Assembly (NCBI GenBank): GCA_963580285.1
Contig: OY757011.1
Span: forward strand, 100,718,316 to 100,782,315
Direction: 5' to 3'
Source of the DNA: Lucinisca nassula
Lineage: Eukaryota; Mollusca; Bivalvia; Lucinida; Lucinidae
DNA: 64,000 nt
The position numbers were made by a program, and so were the translations under genes. Each line of letters begins with the position of its first letter. The first letter of the stretch is position 1. This document shows, in pieces, positions 1 to 10,501 of the stretch. Below the pieces are notes generated by a model. It saw only the letters and a list, made by a program, of their open reading frames with translations, was not told the DNA's origin and searched no databases.

Positions 1-300
1 TAAGGTAAGGTAAGGTAAGGTAAGGTAAGGTAATGAAAGGTCAGGTAAGGTTAGGTAAGGTGTAAGGTAGGGTAGGGCAGGGTAGGGCAGGGCCAAGCAG
101 AGCAGGGCAGGGCAGGTAAGGTAAGGTACGGTACGGTACGGTACGGTACGGTACGGTACGGTAAGGCAAAGGCAAAGGCAAAGGTAGGGTAGGGTGGGGT
201 AGGGTAGGGTAGGGTAGGGTAGGGTAAAGGGAGGGCAGGCCAGGGCAAGGTAAAGAAAAAGGTAAAGGCAAAGGCAAGGCAAGGCAAGGCGAGGCAGTAA
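1..300. repeat. pentanucleotide simple-sequence array
   Basis: Runs of TAAGG grade into TACGG (about 128-164), AAAGGC and GGTAGGG-like units. The long reading frames across it, rich in Pro/Leu/Tyr, come from the repeat and are not genes. The unit differs from the metazoan telomere repeat TTAGGG, so I do not call it a telomere. Confidence 0.9.
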
Positions 301-689
301 GTAAGTACTTAATTTACCGGGGGTGACACAGTTGAACTACCCAATCTATCCTGAGGCCATAAACATTGTACAGAATCGAACAAGTTGTTAATAAATAGTA
401 CAAACACGGCTTTTCATTTACGACATGCTGGGTGCTACTGTTATATACAACATGAATATGTGCACTGAATGATGATGATGGAGGTTTCGTTTTATTTGTA
501 TTTGAGTTTAACGGCCCAGTCAACACTATTTAGGTCATTTTTGAGCCGGTCAGTTTACCTAGCCACACTTTTCCTGGACAGGCTTATTCGTAGGCGTTTA
601 ACCAGTACAGTGCACATTCTTTAGCCAGAAACTGACAACTGCCTTTCTTGATGATTGAGGTGTCAGTAATAATTTATTTTAAAAAGTAG

Positions 690-1260
690 TTCTGTCCTTC
701 ATCCATTTTATACAAATGCTGGTAAATGTTTCTTTCTTGTTAGCGTTCTTTATGCTTAGTGGAGCACTTTTCCAAAATAGAGCCCCGGAATGTCCAATAG
801 TCTGGCCATGAGGTAAATAGTCCACTAACAGACTATTGCTATTTGCTATCCAAAACACAGTCGCCATGACATTGCCTCTTGAATTTCTTTGGACGCGGTG
901 AACCGTGACCAGCCCATTGTTTACCCAACTTTTTAGTCTCAGGATCAAAGTGATGGATCCAAGTTTCGACCACGGTAACAATTCTTTCAAAAAAAGTCTT
1001 CCGGATCAGAATCATATCTTTCCACAAGTGGCTAAGACATATACACTCGGACAGCTCGTTGTTGTTTACTTAGGCATGTTGGCACCCAGCGCGCAGAAAG
1101 CGTACTCATGCCCAGCCGTTCATGTAAAATGTTGAAACACTACCCTCAGGAATCTCCAATCTTCTAGCCATTTCTGAAACTTCCATTCGCCTGTTCCCTT
1201 AGAGTTTTACTAATGACGTCATCAGTGGCGTTTACATGTTTACTCTTCCAACTTTACCCG
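690..1260 (-). pseudogene. mariner-family transposase fragment
   Basis: Reading the minus strand from about 1260 down gives, in shifting frames, pieces that match the mariner transposase plan. First come helix-turn-helix-like segments, then ETWIHHFDPETK (around 950), SSPRPKK-like residues, and finally VMATVFW and LLVDYLPHGQTI (around 790-860). Several stops and at least one frameshift break it. The Asp that normally precedes ETW, the first catalytic Asp of the DD(E/D) triad, is Val here. Terminal repeats were not located. The copy is dead and old; the family call is fairly secure because several motifs occur in the right order. Confidence 0.8.
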
Positions 1261-1433
1261 GCCACGTTTGAAATCAGCCACTTGAATATGGAGGAGCAAG
1301 CTTTCAGTTAACTGTTATTTTACCTCGCACGGACTACAAATACTAGACAGACCGATAAAGTTTTCTGAAACTGATGTATAATATTTGAAAAGTTAGGCCA
1401 GATAAATTTTTAACGACCCTCGTATATTTGTAC

Positions 1434-1525
1434 ATAGGTTTAACGTCCCCCATCAACACTGTATAGATCATTTCGGAGTCGCTGTTTCCAAGTTTGAGGG
1501 ACTTTTACTCGACATTGACATGAAA
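1434..1525 (-). repeat. fragment of SINE-C (tail end)
   Basis: Reverse complement of the 3' part of the abundant SINE described at 14256-14563. It has GTTTAACGTCCCC, then the TCATTTCGGAGTCGCTG-like and CGACATTGACATGAAATGA segments in the same order. Confidence 0.7.
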
Positions 1526-1544
1526 TGATATATCACAAAATGAA

Positions 1545-1765
1545 ACCAGGTGGACTGTGCTCGTGCACTTGGACATTGGCCAACAGAATCTACATTATCG
1601 GACGTCACATAACGCGATGTCTGATCAGATCTACTGTGCTTGCTTAAAATTAAACGAACATTTAGATTCTCAGTTCAGGACTATTTTTCCAACCTGCACT
1701 CAGAGACGATCGACCCACCAGTACTCTCAGTGCTTTGATTTTTCTGAGGAAAACGTTCTATTATA
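1545..1765 (+). repeat. dispersed repeat of unknown class
   Basis: GGACTGTGCTCGTGCACT and the downstream ACTCAGAGACGATCGACCCA segment recur at 13600-14035, and in part at 30810-30850. The 69-residue reading frame here is the repeat itself and resembles no protein I know. Confidence 0.6.
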
Positions 1766-1899
1766 GCGCTTACACATAACGTATGAAATTATTATCTGAT
1801 TTTCGTCTGAATGATTCTGGGCTGTTATTTCTGCTTCTAACATACATAGCAGGCGCATTCTTTTGACAGCTCTAAACCCGATTTTTTTTTTTTAAATAT

Positions 1900-2335
1900 T
1901 GTTTTTTCTTTCTTATTTCTTCTTCATACATCGATTGAAGGTGCTCGTTAGAACTGCCTCAATGAAAATGTTCTAACGAGTACCCACAATCTTTGTAATA
2001 ATAATGTATACCCTGTAGACCCTATTTTTCTCTATAGTAAGTTGGGTCATAGGGGTTTTCTTTACATTCATCATGTGAAAGGAACACCCCCTAAACCATA
2101 CTTTATATAGGGAAAACTGGGGTTTATTGAGGTATACACTATTTGTTCTTATTTCTGGTCCAAGACAAAGGTTGTAGATACTCGTTAGAACCTCCTCAAT
2201 GAGGCGGTTCTAACAAGCAGCCACAACCTATGTTTGCAGTATAAATAAGAAAAATATCAGAGATTTTCATATGAAAAGTAGCCATGTTGGAGATGTGAAA
2301 AATGCATTATTATATGTCGCAGCGGCGTGTTATTA
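1900..2335. mobile_element. two MITE pieces carrying the shared 70-nt hairpin
   Basis: Two hairpins of the recurrent core lie at about 1935-1995 and 2170-2230 (GCTCGTTAGAAC paired with GTTCTAACGAG). The second sits in a family-B MITE: left flank with CCCCCTAAACCATACTTTATATAG, right flank ending AAAAGTAGCCATGTTGGAGATG and an imperfect terminus near 2335. Confidence 0.7.
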
Positions 2336-3700
2336 TACCCCCGACATACGAAGTATGTCAGGGGGTATATAGTTTTCGTCTTTCCGTCCGTTCGTCCGTT
2401 CGTTAGTTCGTTCGTTCGTTCGTTCGTTCGTTAGTTAGTTAGTTAGTTCGTTCGTTCGTTCGTACTTCCGTCCGTCCCGCCGTTCGTCAACCTTTACGTC
2501 AAAGTTTTGCGTTAAACCTTTTTGATAGCTCATATCTCTGTAACCACATGTTAAATTCTCTTCATATTTGGTAAAGGATATCTCTATAGCATCACATTTC
2601 ATATGGAATAACTAAGCCCCTGGGTCAAGCCCCTGTGTGGACTGTCTGTCTGTCCGTCTGTCTGTTCATCTACTTTTACGTCAAAGTTTTGTGTTAAACT
2701 TTTTTGATTGCTCATATCTCTGTAACCGCATGTTAGAGTCTCTTCATATTTGGTAAAGGATATCTCTATAGCATTTCCTTTCATATGGAATATCCAAGCC
2801 CCTGGGTCAAGCCCCTGGGTGGGCTGTCTGTCCGTTTGTCAACTTTTACGTCAAAGTTTTGTGTTAAACCTTTTTGATTGCTAATAACTCTGTCACCACA
2901 TGTTGGATTCTCCTCATATTTGGAACAGGATATCTCTATAGCATTACCTTTCATATGGAGTATCTAAGCCCCTGGGTCAAGCCCCTGGGTGGGCTGTCTG
3001 TCCGTTTGTCAACTTTTACGTCAAAGTTTTGTGTTAAACCTTTTTGATTGCTCATATCTCTGTCACCACATGTTTGATTCTCTTCATATTTGGTACAGGA
3101 TATCTCTATAGCATTACCTTTCATTTGGAATATCTTAGCTCGCGGGTCAAGCCCCTGGGTGGGCTGTCCACCCGTCAGTCCGTTCATCAATATTTACGTC
3201 AATGTTTTGTGTTAAACCTTTTTGATTGCTCATATCTCTGTAACTACATGTTAGATTCTTTTCATATTTGGTAAAGGATATCTCTATAGCATAACCTTTC
3301 ATATGGAATATCTCAGCCCCTGGGTCAAGCCCCTTGGTGGACTGTCTGTCAGTTTGTCAACTTTTAAGTCGAAGTTTTGTGTTAAACCTTTTTGATTGCT
3401 TATATCTCTGTAACCTCATGTTGGATTCTCTTCATATTTGGTACAGAATATAGCTATAGTATTAACTTTCATATGGAATATCTAAGCTCCTGTGTCAAGC
3501 CCCCGGGTGGGGCTATGGGTCAATAATAAGGACTTACACATTTTGATCACGTCCAAGTTTTGTGTTAACTGTTTTGGTTTAAACAATATTTATTAGAATA
3601 AATTCACATATATACATCGCATAATAGTATATGGTACAGGATTTGATAACTGTTTTCATTATACTCCTTGCATACAAAGTATATCAAAGGTTATAGTTTT
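2330..3700. mobile_element. pearl/Helentron-like element with tandem core
   Basis: It opens with a hairpin (TACCCCCGACATAC, GTATGTCAGGGGGTA, 2336-2370), followed by a CGTTCGTTCGTT microsatellite (2380-2465). Next come about six tandem units of 170-180 bp (2487-3520), each with a TTTACGTCAAAGTTTTG-like start and AAGCCCCTGGGTCAAGCCCC. A decayed second hairpin (CTTGCATACAAAGTATATCAAAG) lies near 3665. Terminal hairpin, microsatellite and 160-180-bp core repeats are the plan of bivalve pearl elements, thought to be non-autonomous Helentrons. It has no coding capacity. Confidence 0.65.
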
Positions 3701-4544
3701 TGTCTTTCCATCTGTTCATTATTAGTTAGTTTGTTCTTTCTTTATGCTGTGACCCTTGTCAGATTTGTCCGTTTATACATGTATATTGGTCCTTGTGATC
3801 TTAGAAACAACAGCGACTAGAACTGTTAAATTTTGCATAATATTTTCTCTTGAAATGCAGACAATAATAAATGCAAGTAATAATAAAAAATGCATTGCTT
3901 TATTATGTCATTATACAGCTACTTTAATTCAGCAAATGTTCTATGACAGCCTATTCTATGTTTGTTGTTTCCAGTTGAAATTGTTCCAAATTGCAACAAA
4001 CTTTGAATTTTTATTATTCAGCAAAGACAAGCAGTCTCATCTTTGGATATGATAAATTATTCTATATTTGTTGAAATGCAATAGTTATTCTCAGTGGACT
4101 AAATGGAAAGTTTATATGGAAAGGTTCAATGCTACAAACAAATTTTCATTTCCACTAAAAGGGGATGGCACTGGTCGGGGGTATACGTGCCCCACTGGGC
4201 ACTTTCTCTAGTTGTAATGGACTTGTTGACCTTATGGATCTTAAACATTTCTGCTTTATAAATATGGGTCATATTATATGATGCTGGATAAACCTTTACA
4301 CAGCCATATTCAATCAGCCTATTGAGTCATATTTCAGCGAATGTGGAGCCTCTAGTTTAAAGGACAGAGGCATTCAAATTACCTATCAAGACTGGGCCAT
4401 CACTTCAATTACCTGTTTATCGCCTATGATTAAACCAAAACAAGAGGCTGGTGTAGCTGTAACCGAATATAAAACTCCAGATAATAAGGATATTTAATGC
4501 ATAAATCCGTTACATTTGACCATTACTTGCAGGTGCATACGACA
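3701..4544. other. no gene seen; AT-rich DNA
   Basis: The 98-residue frame at 3756-4052 shows no motif, signal peptide or splice context. A GGGGTATACGTGCCCC near-palindrome at about 4180 may be an eroded end of a pearl-like element. Confidence 0.5.
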
Positions 4545-4770
4545 TAGCTAATTACGGTTGGGGTCGTTAACCTGGGTGGTTCTCCTGCACATGGGGGCTG
4601 CAGTTAATGGTGCACTTAGTGGCGACCATCCCTGTGGAGCATGTTCGGACACCATAATTTTATTACCGCTGCCGGGAATCGAATCAGAATTGTTACTGGT
4701 GACGTGTCACCCGATTCCCGGCAGCGAACTGGGGGCTTCTAGCATCAAAGACAAAATGCATTATCTACCA
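4545..4770 (-). mobile_element. decayed SINE-E copy
   Basis: Aligned by eye to the better copy at 48850-49113: CACATGGGGGCTGCAGTTAA, TGTTCGGACACC and CGCTGCCGGGAATCGAA (the tRNA-like B box on the minus strand). The B-box end is duplicated as an inverted repeat at about 4670-4725. Confidence 0.65.
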
Positions 4771-5579
4771 CGAACACAAATGGACTGATGCAGTCTATAT
4801 ATATGATAATCGTTAGAACTGCCCCGCCGATAACCAATACCCACAATAAATATAGTTTTTGGAAAATTAGATCTATAGTATAGAAAACTGAAAAATGATC
4901 AACTGCACGTAATCTTCGTGAGAGGGTGTTGCAGTATACTATATTATAAATAAAGAAAGATCAGATGCGAAATTATTCCTACTCATTATCGTGTTATCTG
5001 GAGCTTTGATTTGTTTGACTTCTGCAGTCATTGACTCATTTTATAGATAGGCCTACTACAACCATACAACTTGGACTCGACTAATTTTATACACTATCCA
5101 GTATAAAAAAAGCATGTACGAATATCAAACCCGCAAAAATTATTCGAAATAGAAAAGAATATATATTTTCTTACTTTTCCGTACCGAAACACAACAATCT
5201 TGACCTCAGACCGATTGTATTCATCCGCCAGTAAAATTTTAATATCGTAAATAGATCAAACTGTTTGCTCTTAATGTATTCTAAACACATACAATCATAG
5301 CTGTATCCCAAATAAAACAATTCTGCACCAAAGGCTTTCAGATCTCCGATAAAACTGCAAAGACTTCACAGTGGGCGGAGGGATAAGTAGTAATAAGGTG
5401 TAGACAACCGCAAAACACTAAAACTTCAAAAGCATTTGAATAGAAGGAAGCTGAAAAGTGCCATCGGACGATGACTTAAGTCTTGTGAATAAATTCACCG
5501 ACTAAAAACTGTAGTAAATTGGAGTAAACATTATTGTATAATTCAACCTCACCTTAAACTGGTAACAGACACGCCTAAA
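4771..5579. other. no gene seen
   Basis: A degenerate copy of the recurrent hairpin lies at about 4805-4850 (ATCGTTAGAACTGCC, ACCCACAATAAAT). The rest is AT-rich DNA with no motif I can place. Confidence 0.5.
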
Positions 5580-5580
5580 C

Positions 5581-5821
5581 GGGCCTCCATGGCCTAGTGG
5601 ATTAGAGCGCTGACTTTTAATCATAAGGTCTCTCATCGGTGTTGTTCGAGCCTGGCTTGGCTCACAAGTGAGACGGCAAGTTCTACCACGGACGGTCAGG
5701 AGGTTTTTCTCAGGGTTTTCCGATTTTCACCCACCTCTGATTAATGATTGGCTCGATATGAGTGAAAAAATCTTGAAAGGGCTGTAACCCCCTTCCCCCC
5801 CACCCGAAAAAAAAAAAAAAA
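5581..5821 (+). mobile_element. tRNA-Lys-like SINE (SINE-D)
   Basis: An RNA polymerase III A box (TGGCCTAGTGG, about 5590) and B box (TGTTCGAGCC, about 5643) flank a loop reading GACTTTTAATC, as in tRNA-Lys(UUU). A body with GAGGTTTTTCTCAGGGTTTT-like sequence follows, then an A-rich tail. The acceptor stem does not close, so it is a tRNA-derived SINE and not a tRNA gene. Its tail lacks the GACGTTAAAC box of the other SINEs here. Confidence 0.8.
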
Positions 5822-5897
5822 CAATGGGCACGTCCAAATCTTGTTACACATCCGTGTGACATAGTGCATTCTTTCTTATCTCGAAAACGGTTGATTT

Positions 5898-6180
5898 CAT
5901 TACGAAAATGCGCCTATACAAATACATTGTAAACTTTACCGCCAAAAAAAAACAACATTTAAAGGTGAAAAATTGTGATTTTTTCCTTATTTCTACTCAA
6001 AGTATAGATTGTGGGTACTCGTTAGAACCGCCTCATCGAGGCGGTTCTGACGAGTACCCACACTATATATATATTAGAGCAGAAATAAGACAAATAAGGT
6101 ATACCCCTGTAACCCCAGTTTTACTGTATAAAAGTGGGGTTCAAGGGGGTCAGAATTATATAGACGTGTTTTCCTGATGT
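5898..6180. mobile_element. MITE family A with central hairpin
   Basis: The left end CATTACGAAAATGCGCCTAT and right end ATAGACGTGTTTTCCTGATG form imperfect terminal inverted repeats. The centre (about 6005-6065) is a nearly perfect hairpin with GTGGGTACTCGTTAGAAC, CCGCCTCATCGAGGCGG and GTTCTGACGAGTACCCAC. No coding capacity. Confidence 0.85.
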
Positions 6181-6530
6181 TCTGATGAAAATGCGTGATA
6201 TTATTCTTATTTATACTCACGAAAGATAATATATCCCCACCCCCGCTAATCCAGCAGTTTTCTCTGTTTAAAGTGGGGCCTGGTGTTAACGTGATGAGTT
6301 TACTGTAGGGCTTGGAAGTCATTCATCTCATCACGTGAACAAGTCCGTTAAATGAACACTTCCTAAACCCCACTTTATATAGAGAATAGGGAGGGGGATT
6401 AAGGGTTTACGGAGTATACATTAATTTACTATTTCTGCTCCAAGACATAGGTTGTGGGTACATGTTAGAACCGCTCCAATGAGGCGGTTCTAACGAGCAC
6501 CCACAACGTATGTTTGCCGAATTTCGGAAA
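6181..6530. mobile_element. MITE family B copy, rearranged
   Basis: The family-B right flank (ATATTATTCTTATTTATACTC) is followed by left-flank sequence (GAACAAGTCCGTTAAATGAAC, ACCCCACTTTATATAGAG) and a hairpin at 6440-6512 in the CATAGGTTGTGGG variant. Order and length suggest a rearranged copy or two overlapping ones. Confidence 0.6.
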
Positions 6531-6787
6531 CCTTGAGCATTGCTATTATAAGTAATAGTGATCTAAAATAAGCCATATACAAAGGTTCGATTTCACAGGT
6601 TCGCAAAGTCCCAGGACATAAAAAGCGAATAAGGAAAAAGAGCATTTTAACTAATATCGTTTTTTCTTATTCGTAAGTTTTACTTCCGGAATTTCGAATA
6701 CTATGCCATTATGTAGATGTCCTACGAACGTGTTGTTTGAAATTTAGGTCTCTTTTCATGGATCTCACCAGTAAATAAGCAAATGAG
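6531..6787. other. no feature seen upstream of the polymerase pseudogene
   Basis: AT-rich sequence with no recognisable reading frame. It may include decayed 5' sequence of the polymerase element, but I cannot show that. Confidence 0.4.
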
Positions 6788-7127
6788 GGTATTGACCCGT
6801 TTGATAAATGCACCACAATTGCCTCAGCATGCAATCTGGTGTTTAGTAGGCTTTTTCTTGACCACGAAACTATTGGTATCATCCCACGTTACTGGTACAT
6901 GTTCGAAGCCAAACAGTCTGTAATGGCTTACCAGTGGCTGTCGTACCTTGCTCATACCAGAGGCGTCCGCATTCAACATGGTAGTAACGGCAGTGAAAAA
7001 GAAATTGGGCCATATAAAGTGGATGGATTCTATGAAACCGACCAAGGAGATAAAGCTGCTCTTCAATTTAATGGTTGTTTCTTGCATGGATGTGCAAAGT
7101 GTTTCACGAGAACTACCATCAATCCGT

Positions 7128-7445
7128 ACCGGCCCCGATAGCTCAGTTGGTAGAGTGTCCGCTCCGGGGAACGGGAGGACACGGGTTCGATCCCGGGCCG
7201 CGGCATACCAAAGTCGTTAAAAATGGTACTAGCTGCTCCTCGCTTGGCACTCAGATTTACGGGGTAGAGCTAGGACTGGTCGACCCAGTGTCAGGATAAT
7301 GTGACTGGGTGTGGTATCATGTAATGTGTCTGGGACATGATACTTCAGTGAGGCAGCACTAAAAAAGTGAGCATTGAGCTCCCTGTCGCAACCAGACACC
7401 GTCGTGATATGACTGAAAAATTGTTGATAGCGACGTTAAACCCGA

Positions 7446-7483
<38 letters not shown>
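7128..7483 (+). mobile_element. tRNA-derived SINE-A with 13-bp target duplication
   Basis: The tRNA-like head has an A box (TAGCTCAGTTGG, 7138) and a B box (GGTTCGATCCC, 7184). The body ends in GATAGCGACGTTAAACCCG and a (CA)n tail. ACCATCAATCCGT is present on both sides (7115-7127 and 7484-7496), a perfect target-site duplication. The insertion is inside the polymerase pseudogene, and the host reading frame continues in phase when one duplication copy is ignored. Confidence 0.93.
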
Positions 7484-7486
<3 letters not shown>

Positions 7487-7779
7487 ATCAATCCGTTGAC
7501 AGATTTCACCATGCGGGAACCTGGGAAGTGTATGACAGATATGACACTCGAGAAAAAGCTGTTTCTTCAGTCAAAAGGGTTCGTCTGTGAGTCTATCTGG
7601 GAATGTGATTTCAAATTGGAATTGAAAAAAAAAAGAATCTCCCCATGAAAGCATACATAGATTCGTTGGCATCTTAACAACTCTAGAGCCGAGATATGCC
7701 TTTTACGGAGGTCGCACGGAAGCTTTTCAGACTGAATGAAGACGCTACAGATACTAAGATCAAGTACTATGATGTTGCT

Positions 7780-8050
7780 CTTTACAAAACACGCCTATAC
7801 TAATACATTGTAAATTTTACCGCCAAAAAAAAAATGAAAATTTTCCGAATCAATTTGTGATATTTTTCTTCTTACTGCTCAAAATATATATTGAGGGTAC
7901 ACGTTAGAACCGCCTCTATGAGGCGGTTCTTACGAGTACCCACAATCTATATTTTAGAACAGAAATAAGAAAAATAAGGTTTACCCGAGTAAACCCATAT
8001 AAAATTTGGGATCAAGGGGTCAGAATTATATAGGCGTGTTTTCGTGATGT
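7780..8050. mobile_element. MITE family A inside the polymerase pseudogene
   Basis: The ends are ACAAAACACGCCTATAC and ATAGGCGTGTTTTCGTGATG. The central hairpin is at about 7880-7950 (GGTACACGTTAGAACCGCC, GGCGGTTCTTACGAGTACC). The polymerase frame is lost at 7779 and recovered at 8051, which fixes the limits to within a few bases. Confidence 0.88.
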
Positions 8051-8065
8051 TCCCTATATCCCTTT

Positions 8066-8229
8066 AGAAGCCCCTGTGGCGCAGTGGTTAAGCTACTCAC
8101 CTTCTAAACCAGGGATCGCAGGATCGATCCCGGGCTTCTTCAGGCTTTCGGATGAGTCTTTAAACCGAGGTTCCGTCTCCGTATGACCTTAGCTGTTGGT
8201 GGGACGTAAAACTAAAATCACTCACTCAC
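8066..8229 (+). mobile_element. tRNA-derived SINE-B with 15-bp target duplication
   Basis: A compact 164-bp SINE with A box TGGCGCAGTGG, loop CTTCTAA as in tRNA-Arg(UCU), B box GGATCGATCCC, tail GGTGGGACGTAAAACTAAAA and a (TCAC)n end. TCCCTATATCCCTTT is duplicated exactly at 8051-8065 and 8230-8244. The head can fold as a near-complete cloverleaf, but the downstream body and target duplication mark it as a SINE. Confidence 0.93.
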
Positions 8230-8479
8230 TCCCTATATCCCTTTGTCAATAAGACAGGGAAAATTCCTATTGGACATCCGACTATTATCACAGAAAATTT
8301 TGACGAACTTGAAAACTATGAATGGCTCATCAAATGCAAGGTTCGTCCACCTAAAGGTCTCTATACGCCTGTACTGCCAATGAAGTGTAAAGGAAATCTG
8401 CTATTCAGTCCCTGTCGTACATGCGGAGAAACATACCAACAAATCAACTGTCAACATGAGACAGAAGCAAGAGCGTTTA

Positions 8480-8982
8480 GGCCTAAAAATAGCCGTGTTT
8501 CCGCTAACCCGACCGACCCTGCTTTAGACCCCCCCCACACACACACACTCCCCCCCCCCCCCCCCCGACTATTTTTATTTATAAAAGAACAAAATAAATA
8601 AAACCCCGACCCTACCATTTTTAATTTCCGACCCTACCCAATGTCGTCTTTGCATTTTCGCATAGTAATTTCGGGGTTTAAGTACATTTTTGTAGTACAT
8701 TCCAAAATACAGAGTTGACTTTTTTAAGCATCTAAAATGAAGTATGATATACAGTGCAAGTCTCAACACGACAATTTTATCAACAAACACATATGCAAAA
8801 AAAAAAAAAAATCACATAAAAAGAAATACAGGCCCGACCCTGTTTTTTTTTTTTTTTTTTTTGTTTTTTGTTTTTTGTTTTTTTTTTTCGGGAGAAAAAA
8901 TAAGATAATAAAAAAAGTTTCTCCTATCTACCGACTAAATTCTTTTTCAGAATGTTAGCGGAAACACAGCTATTTTTACGCC
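8480..8982. mobile_element. PIF/Harbinger-like MITE, TTA target duplication
   Basis: The terminal inverted repeats of about 30 bp start GGCCTAAAAATAGCCGTG at the left and match the complement of the right end, TAGCGGAAACACAGC...TTTTTACGCC. TTA flanks both sides (8477-8479, 8983-8985), a 3-bp duplication typical of PIF/Harbinger. The inside is low-complexity: C/CA tract at 8528-8567 and T-runs at 8843-8888. Ignoring one TTA copy leaves the polymerase frame exactly in phase. Confidence 0.85.
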
Positions 8983-9185
8983 TTATGGGGGCATGGGTTA
9001 CAGAATTAAAGACGGCCTTAGCCAATGGATACACATTATTGAATATCTACGAAGTTTGGCATTTTGAACATGTGTCTCAATATGATTCAGATTCGAAATC
9101 TGGAGAGCTTTTTACTGGATATATCAACATATTTCTTGAGATCAAACATGAAGCAAGTGGATGGCCTGACTGGTGTGCGGGCGAT

Positions 9186-9403
9186 ATCACGAAATCACGC
9201 CTATATAATTCTGACCCCCTTGAACCCCACTTTTATATAGTAAAACTTGGGTTTCCGGGGGTATACCTTATTTTCTTATTTCTGCTCTTATTTCTTATTT
9301 TGAGCAAAAATATATGAAAAATATCACAATTTTTCATCCTCAATTTTTCATTTTTTTGGCGATAAAGGTTACAATGTATTTGAATAGGCGTGTTTTCGTA
9401 ATG
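9186..9403. mobile_element. MITE family A lacking the hairpin
   Basis: It has the ends ATCACGAAATCACGCCTATA and ATAGGCGTGTTTTCGTAATG, and the family-A flanks TTGAACCCCACTTTTATATA and GGCGATAAAGG. The central hairpin is missing: only the outer TTTCTGCTC and GAGCAAAA parts remain, at 9280-9307. It interrupts the polymerase pseudogene. Confidence 0.85.
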
Positions 9404-10010
9404 GAAGAAAAGAAACACTGGTATAGTCATAAGTATCTTGATAAAGAAGGATTTAAACTCGATTCTGATAAGATACAAGATAACCCTGGCTTGAGATTAA
9501 TTGCAAAATTAATTGTTAAATTCCATCTGGGGAAAATTTTGGCAGATTTCAAATTTAACGGAAACAACATATTTAGACGACCCAAAAGAATACATGAATA
9601 TAATGACATCAGATCAACACGAAGTTAAGAACGTGCGTTTTGTGAATGACGATTTTGTTCAGTTGGACTGGATATACAGCGATAATTTCATTGAACCATC
9701 ATCTAGAACCAATGTAGTTATTGTCGCAAACACCACGGCCCAGGCATGACTCAAACTTTTTAGTTATTTACTTGGGAGATCTGACAGATGAAGCTCCGAA
9801 CAACAATATAACACGTTTTGTGACAGGTGGTCCGAAAAACTACGCCTATACCTTTCGTATTGAAGCCAGACAAAAAAAGACAAAAATCCATCTGCAAAGT
9901 CAGTGGAATCACGTTAAATTTCAAAAACACGCTAGACATTAATTTTGACATACTTAATGGACTGGTGTCTTGTAAATCTGTAACACATACAATAAAAGTT
10001 ACAGATGCGT

Positions 10011-10221
10011 TTAACCCTTATCTTGCTGTTCACGACAACCCCTATCTTTGCAAACAGTGTAGATCCAGATCAGATGGCTTCTGAAGAAGCCATCTGATCA
10101 GGATCTACATTGTTTGGCATTCAGTTTATGAATTTGTAGCAATAAATTACATCAAGTAATTTGATTGGTTGATAGACAGAAATGGGTGTGGCTTAAATGA
10201 ATATTCAGCAAGATAAGGGTT
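10011..10221. mobile_element. MITE with TTTAACCCTTATCTTGCTG ends
   Basis: TTTAACCCTTATCTTGCTG at the left is matched by CAGCAAGATAAGGGTTAAA at the right. Inside is an inverted repeat (GATCCAGATCAGATGGCTTC, GAAGCCATCTGATCAGGATC; 10061-10108) related to hairpins at 14.7, 20.1, 29.7 and 62.0 kb. It splits the C-terminal part of the polymerase pseudogene. Confidence 0.85.
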
Positions 10222-10306
10222 AAAATCAGGAGAAATCCTGAAACTTGCACTATTTTAACGAAATCAGAGCACAAAGACTACAGAAAAGTATCTGACACAT
10301 TACGAT

Positions 10307-10435
10307 AACACACCCGTGCGACATAGTGCATTTTTCACATCCCCATAATGGCTACTTTTCTGATGAAAAGCTGTCATATTTTTGTTATTTTTACTCCAAA
10401 CATAGGTTGTGGGTGCTCGTTAGAACCCCCTACAT
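10307..10435. mobile_element. MITE family B, truncated
   Basis: It starts ATTACGATAACACACCCGTG with GACATAGTGCATTTTTCACA and ends abruptly in the left arm of the recurrent hairpin (TTGTGGGTGCTCGTTAGAAC). Truncation at the hairpin suggests the hairpin was a breakpoint. Confidence 0.75.
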
Positions 10436-10501
10436 TGTATTAGAATTCTAGTACTTAGTCCTAAAATGTACTGCAACAATTTTGAAAATCGGTCAAGACA
10501 T

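Larger units (their letters stand above)
6788..10306 (+). pseudogene. Polinton/Maverick-type protein-primed DNA polymerase B, interrupted
   Basis: Successive blocks match the protein-primed family B DNA polymerase (DNA_pol_B_2) of Polinton/Maverick elements in the correct order. They include GIDPFDKCTTIASACN (6788), RIQHGSNGSEKEIGPYKVDG (6970), FNGCFLHGCAKCF (7068), LEKKLFLQSKGF...IWECDFK (7550), a GGRTEAF segment (7708), NKTGKIPIGHPTIITENF (8246), PCRTCGE (8412), EVWHFEH...FLEIKHEASGWPDWC (9053-9175), WGKFW near 9530, the RFVNDDFVQLDWIY...SSRTN block (9640), YLGDLTDE, GGPKNY and a C-terminal KDYRKV block (about 10280). The enzyme would copy the element genome using a protein primer. The copy is dead: six inserted elements split it, with frameshifts near 9515, 9750 and 9880. 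No terminal repeats or capsid genes were seen, so it is an isolated relic. Confidence 0.88.

Noticed and set aside
41..287. Two 78-codon Pro/Leu/Tyr-rich reading frames
   Set aside because: They are translations of the pentanucleotide array.
1..300. Chromosome-end telomere
   Set aside because: The motif is TAAGG/TACGG and not TTAGGG, in mixed blocks, with ordinary repeats directly after it.
7132..7205. tRNA gene with good A and B boxes
   Set aside because: It is the head of SINE-A, with a body, tail box and 13-bp target duplication. The cloverleaf is imperfect.
8068..8140. tRNA-Arg(UCU) gene
   Set aside because: The head is tRNA-like, but 8066-8229 lies between exact 15-bp target duplications and continues into a SINE body.
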